From NCBI RefSeq assembly GCF_001682855.1, contig NZ_MAQW01000029.1:232487-296486 (forward strand): DNA of 64,000 nt, in the 5' to 3' direction. The translations under genes and the position numbers were made by a program. The stretch is from Bacillus sp. FJAT-27264. GTDB taxonomy: Bacteria; Bacillota; Bacilli; Paenibacillales; Paenibacillaceae. Every line of letters begins with the position of its first letter. Within the stretch, counting starts at the first letter, position 1. The notes under the pieces were generated by a model. That model searched no databases, was not told where the DNA came from, and worked only from the letters and a program-made list of their open reading frames with translations. Shown here piece after piece: positions 42,763 to 50,534 of this stretch.

Positions 42763-42926
42763 GTTCTTTATTACGAATTTAATTAGAGAACAAGCGATAT
42801 ATTGAGGATAAATGAGATAATAAGCACTTTCGGTTCTTTATAAAGCACAAATCAAAGAAATCAGCGGTTTTCTTTTTCCTAGTGCCCGTGTATGATTTGG
42901 TTATCACATTGTTCTTAATAAAGAAC
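42763..42926. promoter_or_regulatory. Cluster of SinR boxes upstream of the matrix operon
   Basis: GTTCTYT elements occur at 42763-42769 (GTTCTTT), 42785-42791 (AGAGAAC, reverse), 42833-42839 (GTTCTTT) and as the head-to-head pair GTTCTTAATAAAGAAC at 42911-42926. This matches the B. subtilis SinR target consensus. The last pair ends 30 bp before the first codon of the operon. The SinR gene itself is at 46378-46719. The basal promoter hexamers are not clear. Confidence 0.8.
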
Positions 42927-42956
42927 AAATATAGCGAACCGGTATCCCGGTAAGAC

Positions 42957-44273
42957 ATGAGAGGAGGTATTCCTCTGTATCCTAGATCAGCTCGCCAACG
43001 AAAAAGAAAAAGTAAGCGTATCGGTCTGCGAATGCTGCAATCCGGCATGGCCATATCGGTTCTTTTCCTCTATACGTCCAATCAGATCGGCAGCACTTAT
43101 GGTGATTTCAACACTTCAAAGCAGCAGAATACCACAATAGAGCTGTGCAAAGTATTCCCCGGCCAGATTGAGAAACTACTGCAGGAACTAAGCGGCCACA
43201 TTAAACGGATTAACGAGCTCACAGCTTCGCTGAGCAGCCACTCTGTTACGCTGACTTTGGCAGGCTCCGCGGGGATTGAAAGCTTGTCGCTGGAAGAGTT
43301 AGACCATGCCGCGCAGGAAACCTCACAGCAGATTGCGGCGGCTACCGATGAGATCGGTGTACTAGAGGGCCAGCTCAGCTTCAATGCAGGGGTTTGGTTA
43401 GAGATTATGCAGGAGGTTGCAAGCACGGCCCGAATTCTGTCCCAGATCGGAGGGTATATGGTCAACTTCGAACCCAACTGTCTGGAAATCCGCGATGCCC
43501 AATTCTTCGAGGAGTTCCAAAATAGCCTTAGTCAAAGCAGCGTGCTGTCCGAATCTCTTGTGACTACCTTGAACGGAATTCTGAATTATCTTGTCTCGAT
43601 TCATGAGATCGGTGGTTCACTTCCTCCGGAAAGTCCTGTTGCTGCCCTGCTTGAACCAAACCTTCCAGCCTTCCTAACACAAGAACCCATCCTGACGTTC
43701 ATGGCCAGAGCCTATGTTCCTCAAGCCGAAGTCTCCACGGAATTACGATCTGCCTATGAACAGATGAATACAGAGTTGAACGAAGCGAAGCGTTCTCTCG
43801 CCAGTGAGATTGACACCCTGAAGGGTCAGCAGAACCAGATCGCCGAGGCAAAAGCCAAACTGCTGGAGCAGGCCCGCAAGGAGGAAGAAGAACGGCAGGC
43901 ACAAGAGAAGAAGCAGCAGGAGGAAGCCGCTGAGAAAGCCAAGGAAAAAGCAGGCAAGCCGGATAAGGATGCACCTAAGCCGGAAACGCCTCCGGCCGGG
44001 GACCCCGATCCTGATGGTAAGAACAACGGGACAGACGAACCAGTGGCATCGGCCTCTCCAGTGCAGGCAGTCACTCCTGAGCCCGCCAAGCCTGTAGACT
44101 CTCTGGATGGAGAGCCTGCCCCTGTCACCACACCGGGGGAAACGCCAAGCGAACAGCCTTCTGCAGAGCCGGCACCTGCGGCAACAACTCTGCCTGCGAC
44201 AAGTCCGATCCCTGCAGCAACCCCAGCACCCTCTGCTTCTCCAGAACCAGATTCCATTAAAGGCGGCGATTAA
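42957..44273 (+). CDS. TapA-position secreted matrix-associated protein (DUF4047-like N-terminus)
   Basis: A 438-residue exported protein. A basic N-terminus (ARQRKRKSKRIGLR) and hydrophobic stretch MLQSGMAISVLFLYTSNQIG form a signal or anchor, followed by STYGDFNTSKQQNTTIELC, which resembles the SipW-processed start of TapA/DUF4047 proteins. The middle has two helical regions, the second a charged coiled coil with EEEERQAQEKKQQEEAAEKA. The last 100 residues are Pro/Ala/Thr/Glu-rich and likely span the wall or stay disordered. It probably anchors or nucleates TasA-like fibres, by position. The ATG at 42957 overlaps the GGAGG at 42961-42966, so initiation at a later non-ATG codon is possible. 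Confidence 0.7.
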   Translation: MRGGIPLYPRSARQRKRKSKRIGLRMLQSGMAISVLFLYTSNQIGSTYGDFNTSKQQNTTIELCKVFPGQIEKLLQELSGHIKRINELTASLSSHSVTLTLAGSAGIESLSLEELDHAAQETSQQIAAATDEIGVLEGQLSFNAGVWLEIMQEVASTARILSQIGGYMVNFEPNCLEIRDAQFFEEFQNSLSQSSVLSESLVTTLNGILNYLVSIHEIGGSLPPESPVAALLEPNLPAFLTQEPILTFMARAYVPQAEVSTELRSAYEQMNTELNEAKRSLASEIDTLKGQQNQIAEAKAKLLEQARKEEEERQAQEKKQQEEAAEKAKEKAGKPDKDAPKPETPPAGDPDPDGKNNGTDEPVASASPVQAVTPEPAKPVDSLDGEPAPVTTPGETPSEQPSAEPAPAATTLPATSPIPAATPAPSASPEPDSIKGGD

Positions 44274-44276
44274 GAA

Positions 44277-44864
44277 ATGCTTATCAAAAAAATCATCGGC
44301 AACACGATAACCACCCTGATGCTTATCGTGTTCCTGGTAGTAGTCGTAGCAGTTGTAGTCTCCAAGGCCTCCGGCGGCGAGCCTGCCTTCTTCGGCTACC
44401 AAATCAAGACGGTCCTATCCGGTTCCATGGAACCTGGGATCCATACTGGCTCCATCATTGCACTTAAACCTGGTGGTGATATGACCCGCTTTCATAAAGA
44501 CGATGTCATTACCTTCATGAATCCAGAGAACATTCTGATCACCCACCGTATTGTGGATGTCAGCATGAACAGCGCTATCGGCGAGGCCAGCTATACAACC
44601 AAAGGCGACAACAACAACGCTGCTGACATGTCCCCGGTCAGTTCGACCAATGTGATCGGAGAGTATACCGGCTTTACCGTTCCTTATGTTGGTTATGCCA
44701 TGAACTTCGCAGTTTCTAAGGCAGGTAGCGTGCTGCTAATGATCGTGCCAGGAATTCTGCTCCTGATGTACGCGCTGTACAGCACCTGGAAAGCCATCAC
44801 CGCGCTGGAGAAGAAGAATAATTCGTCTGCCGCTGCTGAGCCGTTGCCAGATACCTTACATTAA
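44277..44864 (+). CDS. sipW: Signal peptidase I, SipW (ER-type) family
   Basis: A 195-residue membrane protease that cleaves the signal peptides of TasA-like and TapA-like proteins. It has an N-terminal membrane helix, the catalytic Ser50 in VLSGSMEP, and His90 in ILITHRIVDV in place of the Lys used by ordinary bacterial type I peptidases, the hallmark of SipW. TTKGDNN follows, and a C-terminal membrane helix (about 155-175) is present, unlike in most other Sip proteins. It starts 3 bp after the preceding stop, with AAAGGCGGCGATTAAGAA as ribosome site. Confidence 0.95.
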   Translation: MLIKKIIGNTITTLMLIVFLVVVVAVVVSKASGGEPAFFGYQIKTVLSGSMEPGIHTGSIIALKPGGDMTRFHKDDVITFMNPENILITHRIVDVSMNSAIGEASYTTKGDNNNAADMSPVSSTNVIGEYTGFTVPYVGYAMNFAVSKAGSVLLMIVPGILLLMYALYSTWKAITALEKKNNSSAAAEPLPDTLH

Positions 44865-44957
44865 TAGGATTGTAATCTCCCGTTTACGAAACGCGGAGCA
44901 ACAATATACATGACGTGAAGTCAGAAACAAAAAAAAGATTGAGAGAGGGATGAATTA

Positions 44958-45551
44958 ATGAATATTAAAAAAACACTGGGGCTGGGCGTTGTCTCAGCAG
45001 CGCTTGGATTGACTTTGGTCGGCGGAGGTACCTTCGCATATTTCAGCGATACCGCGCAAAGTACAGCTTCTTTTAACAACGGAACATTGAGCTTGGACTC
45101 TGATCCCTCGGTGATCGTGGACCTCAACAATCTCAAACCAGGCGATATCATCACCAGAGATTTCCAGCTGAAGAATAGCGGCTCACTTGATATTTCCCAA
45201 GTACTGCTGAAGACGGCAGCTCAGGTTATAGACGTGAACAATGACAATGGAACTCATAACTTGAAAGATGACATTGTGGTTACCTTCCTGGTTAATAAAG
45301 ACAAGATATCTTCTCCAGTCCTGGTTAAAAAATTGTCTGAACTGGAAAGTCTGTCACCAGACCTTGTAAAAGCAGGCATCCTTGGTTCAGTGTTCGGCGA
45401 AAAATCAGGGATCAAAGCAGGAACTCTAGATAAGCTGTCCGTTCAGTTTGCCTTTGTCGACAACTTCCAGCCGCAGAACTACTACCAGGGCGACAGCCTG
45501 AAATTGAATTGGACCTTCGAAGCTAAACAAGGTGCTGGCGAATATAAGTAA
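44958..45551 (+). CDS. TasA/CalY family fibre protein, copy 1
   Basis: A 197-residue secreted matrix protein. The SipW-type signal peptide is followed by GGGTFAYFSDTAQSTASF, the conserved mature start of TasA/CalY (camelysin) proteins. The mature domain has NLKPGDIITRDFQLKNSGSL, typical of the family's beta-sandwich, and ends KQGAGEYK. In B. subtilis such subunits form the amyloid-like fibres of the biofilm matrix. The ATG follows GAGAGAGGGATGAATTA. It is 93 bp after sipW and probably in the same transcript. Copy 2 lies 70 bp downstream and is clearly a paralogue. Confidence 0.92.
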   Translation: MNIKKTLGLGVVSAALGLTLVGGGTFAYFSDTAQSTASFNNGTLSLDSDPSVIVDLNNLKPGDIITRDFQLKNSGSLDISQVLLKTAAQVIDVNNDNGTHNLKDDIVVTFLVNKDKISSPVLVKKLSELESLSPDLVKAGILGSVFGEKSGIKAGTLDKLSVQFAFVDNFQPQNYYQGDSLKLNWTFEAKQGAGEYK

Positions 45552-45621
45552 GCCGTCCGGTCTAAATTAGCAGCTATTTCGTCTACCATTTTATTAACCA
45601 TATAAGAGGAGGAATTTAATC

Positions 45622-46209
45622 ATGGGTATCAAAAAAACATTGGGTCTTGGTGTGGCATCAGCAGCTTTGGGATTGTCTTTAATCGGGGGAGGTACTTTCG
45701 CCTATTTCAGCGATACAGCAGAAAGCACAGCAACTTTCGCCGCTGGCACGTTGGATCTGAATACTAATCCTGCCCAAAACGTGAACCTGAGCAATCTAAA
45801 GCCAGGTGACATCGCTGTCCGCAGCTTCACTCTGCAGAACAACGGCACGCTCGACATTAAGGAATTGAAGCTGGCTACAGCGTATAATGTTACGGATGCT
45901 AACACCAACAATGGCTCAGAGGATCTGGGTGCACACTTTAAAGTAAAACTCCTTGACAGCAGCTATACTAGCGGCCCGATTACTGGCCATGTCGTTGGCG
46001 AAGCAACACTCAAGGATCTGCAGAACAATCCGGGCTATGATCTGGTAGCTAACGCTTTCCCAGGAGGCATCTCCGCTGCCCAATCTAAGACGCTCAAGCT
46101 AGCCTTTGAGTTCGTTGAAAACGGCCAGGATCAAAACATCTTCCAAGGAGACAGCGTAGCCGTGACCTTGACCTTCAATGCCAAGCAAGGCGCTGGCGAA
46201 TTTAAATAA
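45622..46209 (+). CDS. TasA/CalY family fibre protein, copy 2
   Basis: A 195-residue paralogue of the preceding gene. Signal peptide and mature start (IGGGTFAYFSDTAESTATF) and the C-terminal KQGAGEFK are almost the same, while the region about 100-165 has diverged (the SSYTSGPITGHVVGEATL and NAFPGGISAAQSKTL segments). The pair arose by tandem duplication and may form mixed fibres or act as major and minor subunits. AAGAGGAGGAATTTAATC before the ATG is a very strong ribosome site, stronger than that of copy 1, so this one may be the main product. A terminator follows at 46228. Confidence 0.92.
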   Translation: MGIKKTLGLGVASAALGLSLIGGGTFAYFSDTAESTATFAAGTLDLNTNPAQNVNLSNLKPGDIAVRSFTLQNNGTLDIKELKLATAYNVTDANTNNGSEDLGAHFKVKLLDSSYTSGPITGHVVGEATLKDLQNNPGYDLVANAFPGGISAAQSKTLKLAFEFVENGQDQNIFQGDSVAVTLTFNAKQGAGEFK

Positions 46210-46227
46210 GCCTGTTCTTCTAAAACT

Positions 46228-46275
46228 ACCGGCATCTCTTAGACCCCTAATCGGGCTGGGATATGCCGGTTTTTG
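46228..46275 (+). terminator. Terminator of the matrix operon
   Basis: The stem ACCGGCAT / ATGCCGGT, with extra CTC/GGG pairs, is followed by TTTTT. Confidence 0.85.
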
Positions 46276-46317
46276 CTCCAGTCCCCTCCTCTCTCTCCTC
46301 TGAACAGCAATGTGTCT

Positions 46318-46346
46318 TTGTCCGTTTCAAGGAAATTTGTTATACT
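46318..46346 (+). promoter_or_regulatory. Promoter of sinR
   Basis: TTGTCC (46318-46323), a 17-bp spacer and TATACT (46341-46346). It gives sinR its own transcript behind the matrix-operon terminator. Confidence 0.65.
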
Positions 46347-46377
46347 TATACAAAAAGTACGGAGGGGCGTTGTCATC

Positions 46378-46719
46378 GTGCCTGATAATATGGGAGGACG
46401 TATCCATGAACTCCGGGTCGAGAAGGGCTTATCCTTATCCGAGCTTGCGGACAAGGCGGATGTGGCCAAGTCATACCTGAGTAATGTTGAGAGAAATATT
46501 CAGTCCAACCCCTCTATCCAATTCATTGAGAAAATTGCCGACGCGCTCCAAGTATCTATTCACGTGTTGCTATATGGAAATCTCTCCGACACTGAAGAGA
46601 CGCCTCTGGATTCGGAATGGTTCCGGCTCGTGCAAGAGGCAATGAGCTCCGGCATCAGCAAGCGGGAGTTCAAGGAATTTCTGGATTATCAAAAATGGCG
46701 TCTTGAACAAAAGGATTAA
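46378..46719 (+). CDS. sinR: Biofilm master repressor SinR
   Basis: A 113-residue DNA-binding repressor. The XRE helix-turn-helix reads RIHELRVEKGLSLSELADKA, then AKSYLSNVERNIQSNPSIQF, close to B. subtilis SinR throughout. The C-terminal Sin domain has DSEWFRLVQEAMSSGISKRE and FLDYQKWRLEQK, the part that pairs with SinI. It should bind GTTCTYT sites, and such sites lie upstream of the matrix operon. The start is GTG at 46378 with ACGGAGGGG upstream; an ATG at 46390 would give an exact SinR-length N-terminus but has no ribosome site. SinI is encoded on the opposite strand, not upstream as in B. subtilis. Confidence 0.95.
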   Translation: MPDNMGGRIHELRVEKGLSLSELADKADVAKSYLSNVERNIQSNPSIQFIEKIADALQVSIHVLLYGNLSDTEETPLDSEWFRLVQEAMSSGISKREFKEFLDYQKWRLEQKD

Positions 46720-46759
46720 TGATTCCGGCCCTCTGCGCTTCAATGCCTTGGAGACCCAT

Positions 46760-46803
46760 CATATAGAGAAGGGCACAGCATATGCTGTGCCCTTCTCTAT
46801 ATG
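46760..46803. terminator. Perfect 44-bp palindrome between convergent sinR and sinI
   Basis: Arms of 22 bp are exactly complementary (left arm starts CATATAGAGAAGGGCACAGC), with no spacer. It probably ends transcription from both sides, although T-tracts are absent. Confidence 0.8.
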
Positions 46804-46825
46804 TATCCTGTTATGATTCAAGCTG

Positions 46826-46978
46826 CTAAATAGCCTTCAAAGCCTTCTCATTAAAGAAACGGCGAATCTCCTCCGCCTTGATGCCCGCCTTCTTGGCACT
46901 CAGCAGCAAATATACCCATTCTAAATCCAGATCGACTGTCTGCAGTTCTCCGTTGTTCCCCTGGTTGGACTTATCCAA
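46826..46978 (-). CDS. sinI: SinI anti-repressor
   Basis: A 50-residue protein starting with TTG at 46978 and ending at 46826. It reads MDKSNQGNNGELQTV followed by DLDLEWVYLLLSAKKAGIKA and EEIRRFFNEKALKAI. The LDxEWVxLxxxAKxAxIxxEEIRxF pattern is that of the SinI domain, which pairs with the matching domain at the SinR C-terminus and takes SinR off DNA. The start is set by TAGGAGG seven bases from the TTG. That ribosome site lies in the loop of a six-bp hairpin (46980-46998), behind a c-di-GMP-I riboswitch. It is short and TTG-initiated, so automatic annotation may skip it. Confidence 0.9.
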   Translation of the reverse strand: MDKSNQGNNGELQTVDLDLEWVYLLLSAKKAGIKAEEIRRFFNEKALKAI

Positions 46979-46979
46979 A

Positions 46980-46998
46980 AAATCTCCTCCTAAGATTT
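46980..46998 (-). promoter_or_regulatory. Hairpin enclosing the sinI ribosome site
   Basis: On the minus strand AAATCT-TAGGAGG-AGATTT places the whole Shine-Dalgarno sequence in a 7-nt loop. A T-run follows. It could be the expression platform of the adjacent riboswitch. Confidence 0.6.
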
Positions 46999-47000
46999 CT

Positions 47001-47092
47001 CGTCCCCAGGCAGTCCAGCCGTCTTAGTATTTCTACCTTAGACCCGAGACTTTGTGCCCCTGTCTTTCAACAGGTTTACCCTTTACTGGATC
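47001..47092 (-). promoter_or_regulatory. Cyclic-di-GMP-I (GEMM) riboswitch upstream of sinI
   Basis: Read on the minus strand it has the GEMM-I blocks in order: AAGGGTAAACC, hairpin CCTGTTGAAAGACAGG with a GAAA tetraloop, GGGGCACAAAGTC (consensus GGGACGCAAAGCC), TCGGGTCTAAGG, a second hairpin closed by GTA-GAAA-TAC, then ACGGCTGGACTGCCTGG. The AGTC/GACT pairing replaces the usual AGCC/GGCT, a compensated change. The ACGCAAAG core here reads GCACAAAG, one notable deviation. Its ligand should be c-di-GMP, or less likely a related cyclic dinucleotide. Confidence 0.78.
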
Positions 47093-47147
47093 CTTCACAT
47101 GAAAGGATCTGGCTAGAAATTATTATTAAAAACCTCACTGCAATAAC

Positions 47148-47153
47148 ATTATA
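47148..47153 (-). promoter_or_regulatory. -10 element of the sinI promoter
   Basis: TATAAT on the minus strand is preceded by TTG. No good -35 hexamer is seen at 17 bp, which may indicate an activator or another weak-promoter arrangement. Confidence 0.5.
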
Positions 47154-47159
47154 CAAGAA

Positions 47160-47608
47160 AGAATCGGAAAAGTGTGTCGTTTTCTGGAAATTTCTAAGGA
47201 GACAAATGTAAAATGTTTAGCTCTTTTTGACTAATACCTGTCCAACCTGAAACCATCTGTACGAAATGTAAAATTTTAAATTTATGAATAAATATACTAA
47301 TCCCTACGGACTATATAAAGCTATTAACCAAAACTCAAATCCTCTAAACAGCTTATCCTGTCAATTCAAGGTCTACAGCATCATTTTACTAGTTCTGAGC
47401 TCTTAGACTAATCTATTCATGGCGCTATGGCATCAATGACCGGGCTGAACCATACCGTTTTGCGATTGGATTGGACGAAAGTATGAATTGATTAAGGTCA
47501 CCGAAAGTAGCACAATAGAAAGGAAATGAAAACGCAACCATCACAGCTCCGAACAAGGCCCATACCAGCGCCCCGCGTTTGGAGTTCATCCGTTAGGAGG
47601 ATGTATTC
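47160..47608. other. Long AT-rich leader/intergenic region before odhA
   Basis: Roughly 450 bp without a recognisable gene or RNA family. It contains a cre-like sequence TGAAAACGCAACCA at 47527-47540 (12 of 14 positions of the CcpA consensus). This could explain carbon control of odhA, but that is weak evidence. Confidence 0.4.
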
Positions 47609-50482
47609 ATGGCAGCCAAAGAGCCCTACAATGAATCTGTTTGGAGCAAATATTACGGTCCCAATCTGGGCTACATTCAAGAGAAGTATGAGCAGTTTGT
47701 GAAAGACCCCTCCTCAGTTGAAAATAATTACCGTGAACTCTTTACTGTTTATGGCCCGCCTCCCCTGGCGCCGGATGCCGAACCAGCTCCGCAGCCGATC
47801 GTCTCGGGAGATGCCGTTTGGCTTCGCAAGGCTGTCAAAGCCTCCAAGCTAATCGCTAACATTCGTATATATGGCCATTTGGCCGCCAATATTGACCCGC
47901 TGGAGCGGGATCACAACCCTATGACAAAATGGCTGAATCACGAAACGTATGAACTGACGCGTGAGGACCTCATGGCCCTCCCCGCTTCGTTGATTTGGGA
48001 GAATGTACCGGATAATATTCAAACCGCTTGGGACGCCGTTCACCGGATGCGCCAAGCCTATACACAAACTATCGCCTACGAATTTGGTCATGTACATGAG
48101 GAACAGGAACTCCGCTGGTTGAACAGCCAAGCAGAGTCCGTTAACTCACCTGCACCACTGAATACCACCGAGCGCAAGGAATTGCTGAGTCGGTTGATTC
48201 AAGTGGAGCAGTTCGAGACGTTCCTGCACAAGACCTTTGTAGGCCAAAAGCGTTTCAGCCTTGAGGGCAATGATGCCCTTGTGCCAATGCTGGATGAAAT
48301 CGTACGCGCAGCCGCGCATGAAGGTGCCGAGCATATTCTGATGGGCATGGCCCACCGTGGACGCCTCAATGTACTGGCTCATATCCTTGGCAAGCCTTAC
48401 GACATCATTTTCTCCGAGTTCCATCATTCACCGAACAAGGAGCTCTTCCCTTCGGAAGGGTCCATGGGGATTAACTACGGCTGGACCGGTGACGTGAAGT
48501 ACCACCTAGGTGCTGATCGCGCTGTACGCGAGGGCGAAACCGTCCGCACCCGGCTGACGCTGGCGAACAATCCGAGCCACTTGGAGTTTGTTAATCCTGT
48601 CGTAGAAGGATTCGCTCGTGCAGCTCAGGAGGAGCGGGGCACAACAGGCCTGCCGAAGCTCGACACGAACAAGGCGATAGCCGTGCTGATGCACGGAGAT
48701 GCCGCCTTCCCGGGCGAAGGTATTGTGGCTGAGACACTGAATATCGGCAAGCTGGACGGGTATACGAATGGCGGTACGATTCATATTATCGTCAACAACC
48801 GCATCGGCTTCACCACCGAAAGCGAGGACTCCCGGTCCACGCATTATGCCAGTGACTTGGCCAAAGGCTATGAAATCCCTATCGTCCATGTCAATGCTGA
48901 TGATCCGGAAGCCTGTGTAGCGGCTGTTCGTCTGGCCAGCGCTTACCGCAATAAGTACAAGAAGGATTTCGTTATTGATCTGATCGGCTACCGCCGCCAT
49001 GGTCACAATGAGATGGATGATCCGGAAACAACCCAGCCGATCGTCTACGGCAAGGTCCGCAATCACCCTACCGTTCACAGAATCTATGCCGAACGCCTCC
49101 GTCAGGAGAAGGTCGTCACAGATGAAGATGTGAAGCAAATGAATGCCGATGCAGAGAGCATCTTGCAGCAGGCTTATGATAATATGAAAGAAGGCAAACA
49201 TAAGAGCGCGGACAGCAAGACTTCCATACCCGTGAAGACGGAGGACAGTCCTAGCAAATCGACCGCTGTCTCCCTGGGTGCGCTCCAACAAATCAATCGT
49301 GAGCTACTTAGCGTTCCAGACGGCTTCACCGTCTATCCGAAGCTACAGCGCATTCTGCAGCGCCGCAAAGACGCGCTGAATGACGGCGAGAAGGTGGACT
49401 GGGCACTGGCAGAAAGCCTGGCCTTTGCTACCATTATCAGAGACGGGACACCGATCCGCTTAAGCGGCCAGGATGCACAGCGCGGCACCTTCGCGCACCG
49501 TCACCTCGTCCTGCATGACAGCGAGACCGGAGAATTGTTCTCCCCGCTACATCAAATCAATGATGCTAAAGCTTCCTTCGGTGTGTACAACAGTCCGTTG
49601 TCGGAAGCCTCAGTGCTTGGCTTCGAGTACGGATACAATGTATTTGCGCCTGAGACTTTTGTGATCTGGGAAGCCCAATATGGCGACTTCGCCAATGCCG
49701 GTCAGGTCATCATTGACCAGTTCATTTCGGCTGGTCGGGCGAAATGGACGCAACGCAGCAATCTTGTCATGCTGCTGCCGCACGGCTACGAAGGCCAGGG
49801 ACCGGAGCATTCCAGCGGCAGACTGGAACGCTACCTGCAGCTGTCTGCGGAAGAGAATTGGACTGTGGCGAATCTGACTTCAGCATCCCAGTATTTCCAC
49901 CTGCTGCGCCGCCAAGCTTCTTTGTGCGGCAAGGCGGAAGCCCGGCCGCTCGTCATCATGGCGCCGAAGAGCCTGATCCGCAACCCGCGCAGCACTTCTG
50001 CCGGAACCGAACTGGCTTCAGGACAGTTCCAGGCCGTACTGCCTGAGCCATTGCTCGGCCAGAACCCGGCTGAAGTGAAACGTCTCGTGGTTTGCAGCGG
50101 CAAGGTCGCCATTGACCTGCAAGCCGAGCTGGAAGCTGCGACTGCTAAGGGCAAGGAATGGTCCTGGCTGCACATCCTGCGTCTGGAGCAGCTCTACCCG
50201 TTCCCAGAGCAGGAACTGGCCGCTTACCTGAGTACCTTCCGCTCTTTGGAAGAAATTGTATGGGTGCAAGAAGAACCGAAGAATATGGGCTCCTGGAGCT
50301 TCACTGAGCCGCGTCTGCGTGCTATCGCTCCTGAGAATACCAAGGTCAAGTATATTGGCCGTCCAGAGCGTTCCAGCCCGGCAAGCGGCTATGCAGATGT
50401 TCACACCTACGAGCAACGTAGAATTGTTACGGAAGCCCTGAAATTGAATTCGCAAGTACAAACGGCTGTACCGTCCTCCTAA
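47609..50482 (+). CDS. odhA: 2-oxoglutarate dehydrogenase E1 component
   Basis: A 957-residue thiamine-diphosphate enzyme that decarboxylates 2-oxoglutarate in the TCA cycle and passes the succinyl group to E2. The N-terminal E2-docking motif is WSKYYGPNLGYIQEKYEQF (about residues 12-30). Core signatures are EGAEHILMGMAHRGRLNVLA, the ThDP motif HGDAAFPGEGIVAETLNIG, IIVNNRIGFTT, and the transketolase-like C-terminal LLPHGYEGQGPEHSSGRLER. A full-length family member. The ATG follows CGTTAGGAGGATGTATTC. odhB starts 52 bp downstream. The E3 gene is not in the window. Confidence 0.97.
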   Translation: MAAKEPYNESVWSKYYGPNLGYIQEKYEQFVKDPSSVENNYRELFTVYGPPPLAPDAEPAPQPIVSGDAVWLRKAVKASKLIANIRIYGHLAANIDPLERDHNPMTKWLNHETYELTREDLMALPASLIWENVPDNIQTAWDAVHRMRQAYTQTIAYEFGHVHEEQELRWLNSQAESVNSPAPLNTTERKELLSRLIQVEQFETFLHKTFVGQKRFSLEGNDALVPMLDEIVRAAAHEGAEHILMGMAHRGRLNVLAHILGKPYDIIFSEFHHSPNKELFPSEGSMGINYGWTGDVKYHLGADRAVREGETVRTRLTLANNPSHLEFVNPVVEGFARAAQEERGTTGLPKLDTNKAIAVLMHGDAAFPGEGIVAETLNIGKLDGYTNGGTIHIIVNNRIGFTTESEDSRSTHYASDLAKGYEIPIVHVNADDPEACVAAVRLASAYRNKYKKDFVIDLIGYRRHGHNEMDDPETTQPIVYGKVRNHPTVHRIYAERLRQEKVVTDEDVKQMNADAESILQQAYDNMKEGKHKSADSKTSIPVKTEDSPSKSTAVSLGALQQINRELLSVPDGFTVYPKLQRILQRRKDALNDGEKVDWALAESLAFATIIRDGTPIRLSGQDAQRGTFAHRHLVLHDSETGELFSPLHQINDAKASFGVYNSPLSEASVLGFEYGYNVFAPETFVIWEAQYGDFANAGQVIIDQFISAGRAKWTQRSNLVMLLPHGYEGQGPEHSSGRLERYLQLSAEENWTVANLTSASQYFHLLRRQASLCGKAEARPLVIMAPKSLIRNPRSTSAGTELASGQFQAVLPEPLLGQNPAEVKRLVVCSGKVAIDLQAELEAATAKGKEWSWLHILRLEQLYPFPEQELAAYLSTFRSLEEIVWVQEEPKNMGSWSFTEPRLRAIAPENTKVKYIGRPERSSPASGYADVHTYEQRRIVTEALKLNSQVQTAVPSS

Positions 50483-50534
50483 GAGGACGGTGTCACTATA
50501 GCGTAAACTATAAAGTTTGGGGAGGTAGCGGCCT

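Noticed and set aside
47196..47219. Strong AAGGAG followed by ATG-TAA and then a five-codon frame
   Set aside because: A start-stop element is curious but too short to interpret; probably chance in AT-rich DNA.
47527..47540. CcpA cre site before odhA
   Set aside because: Matches only 12 of 14 positions and misses a central one. Mentioned in the region entry but not called as a site.
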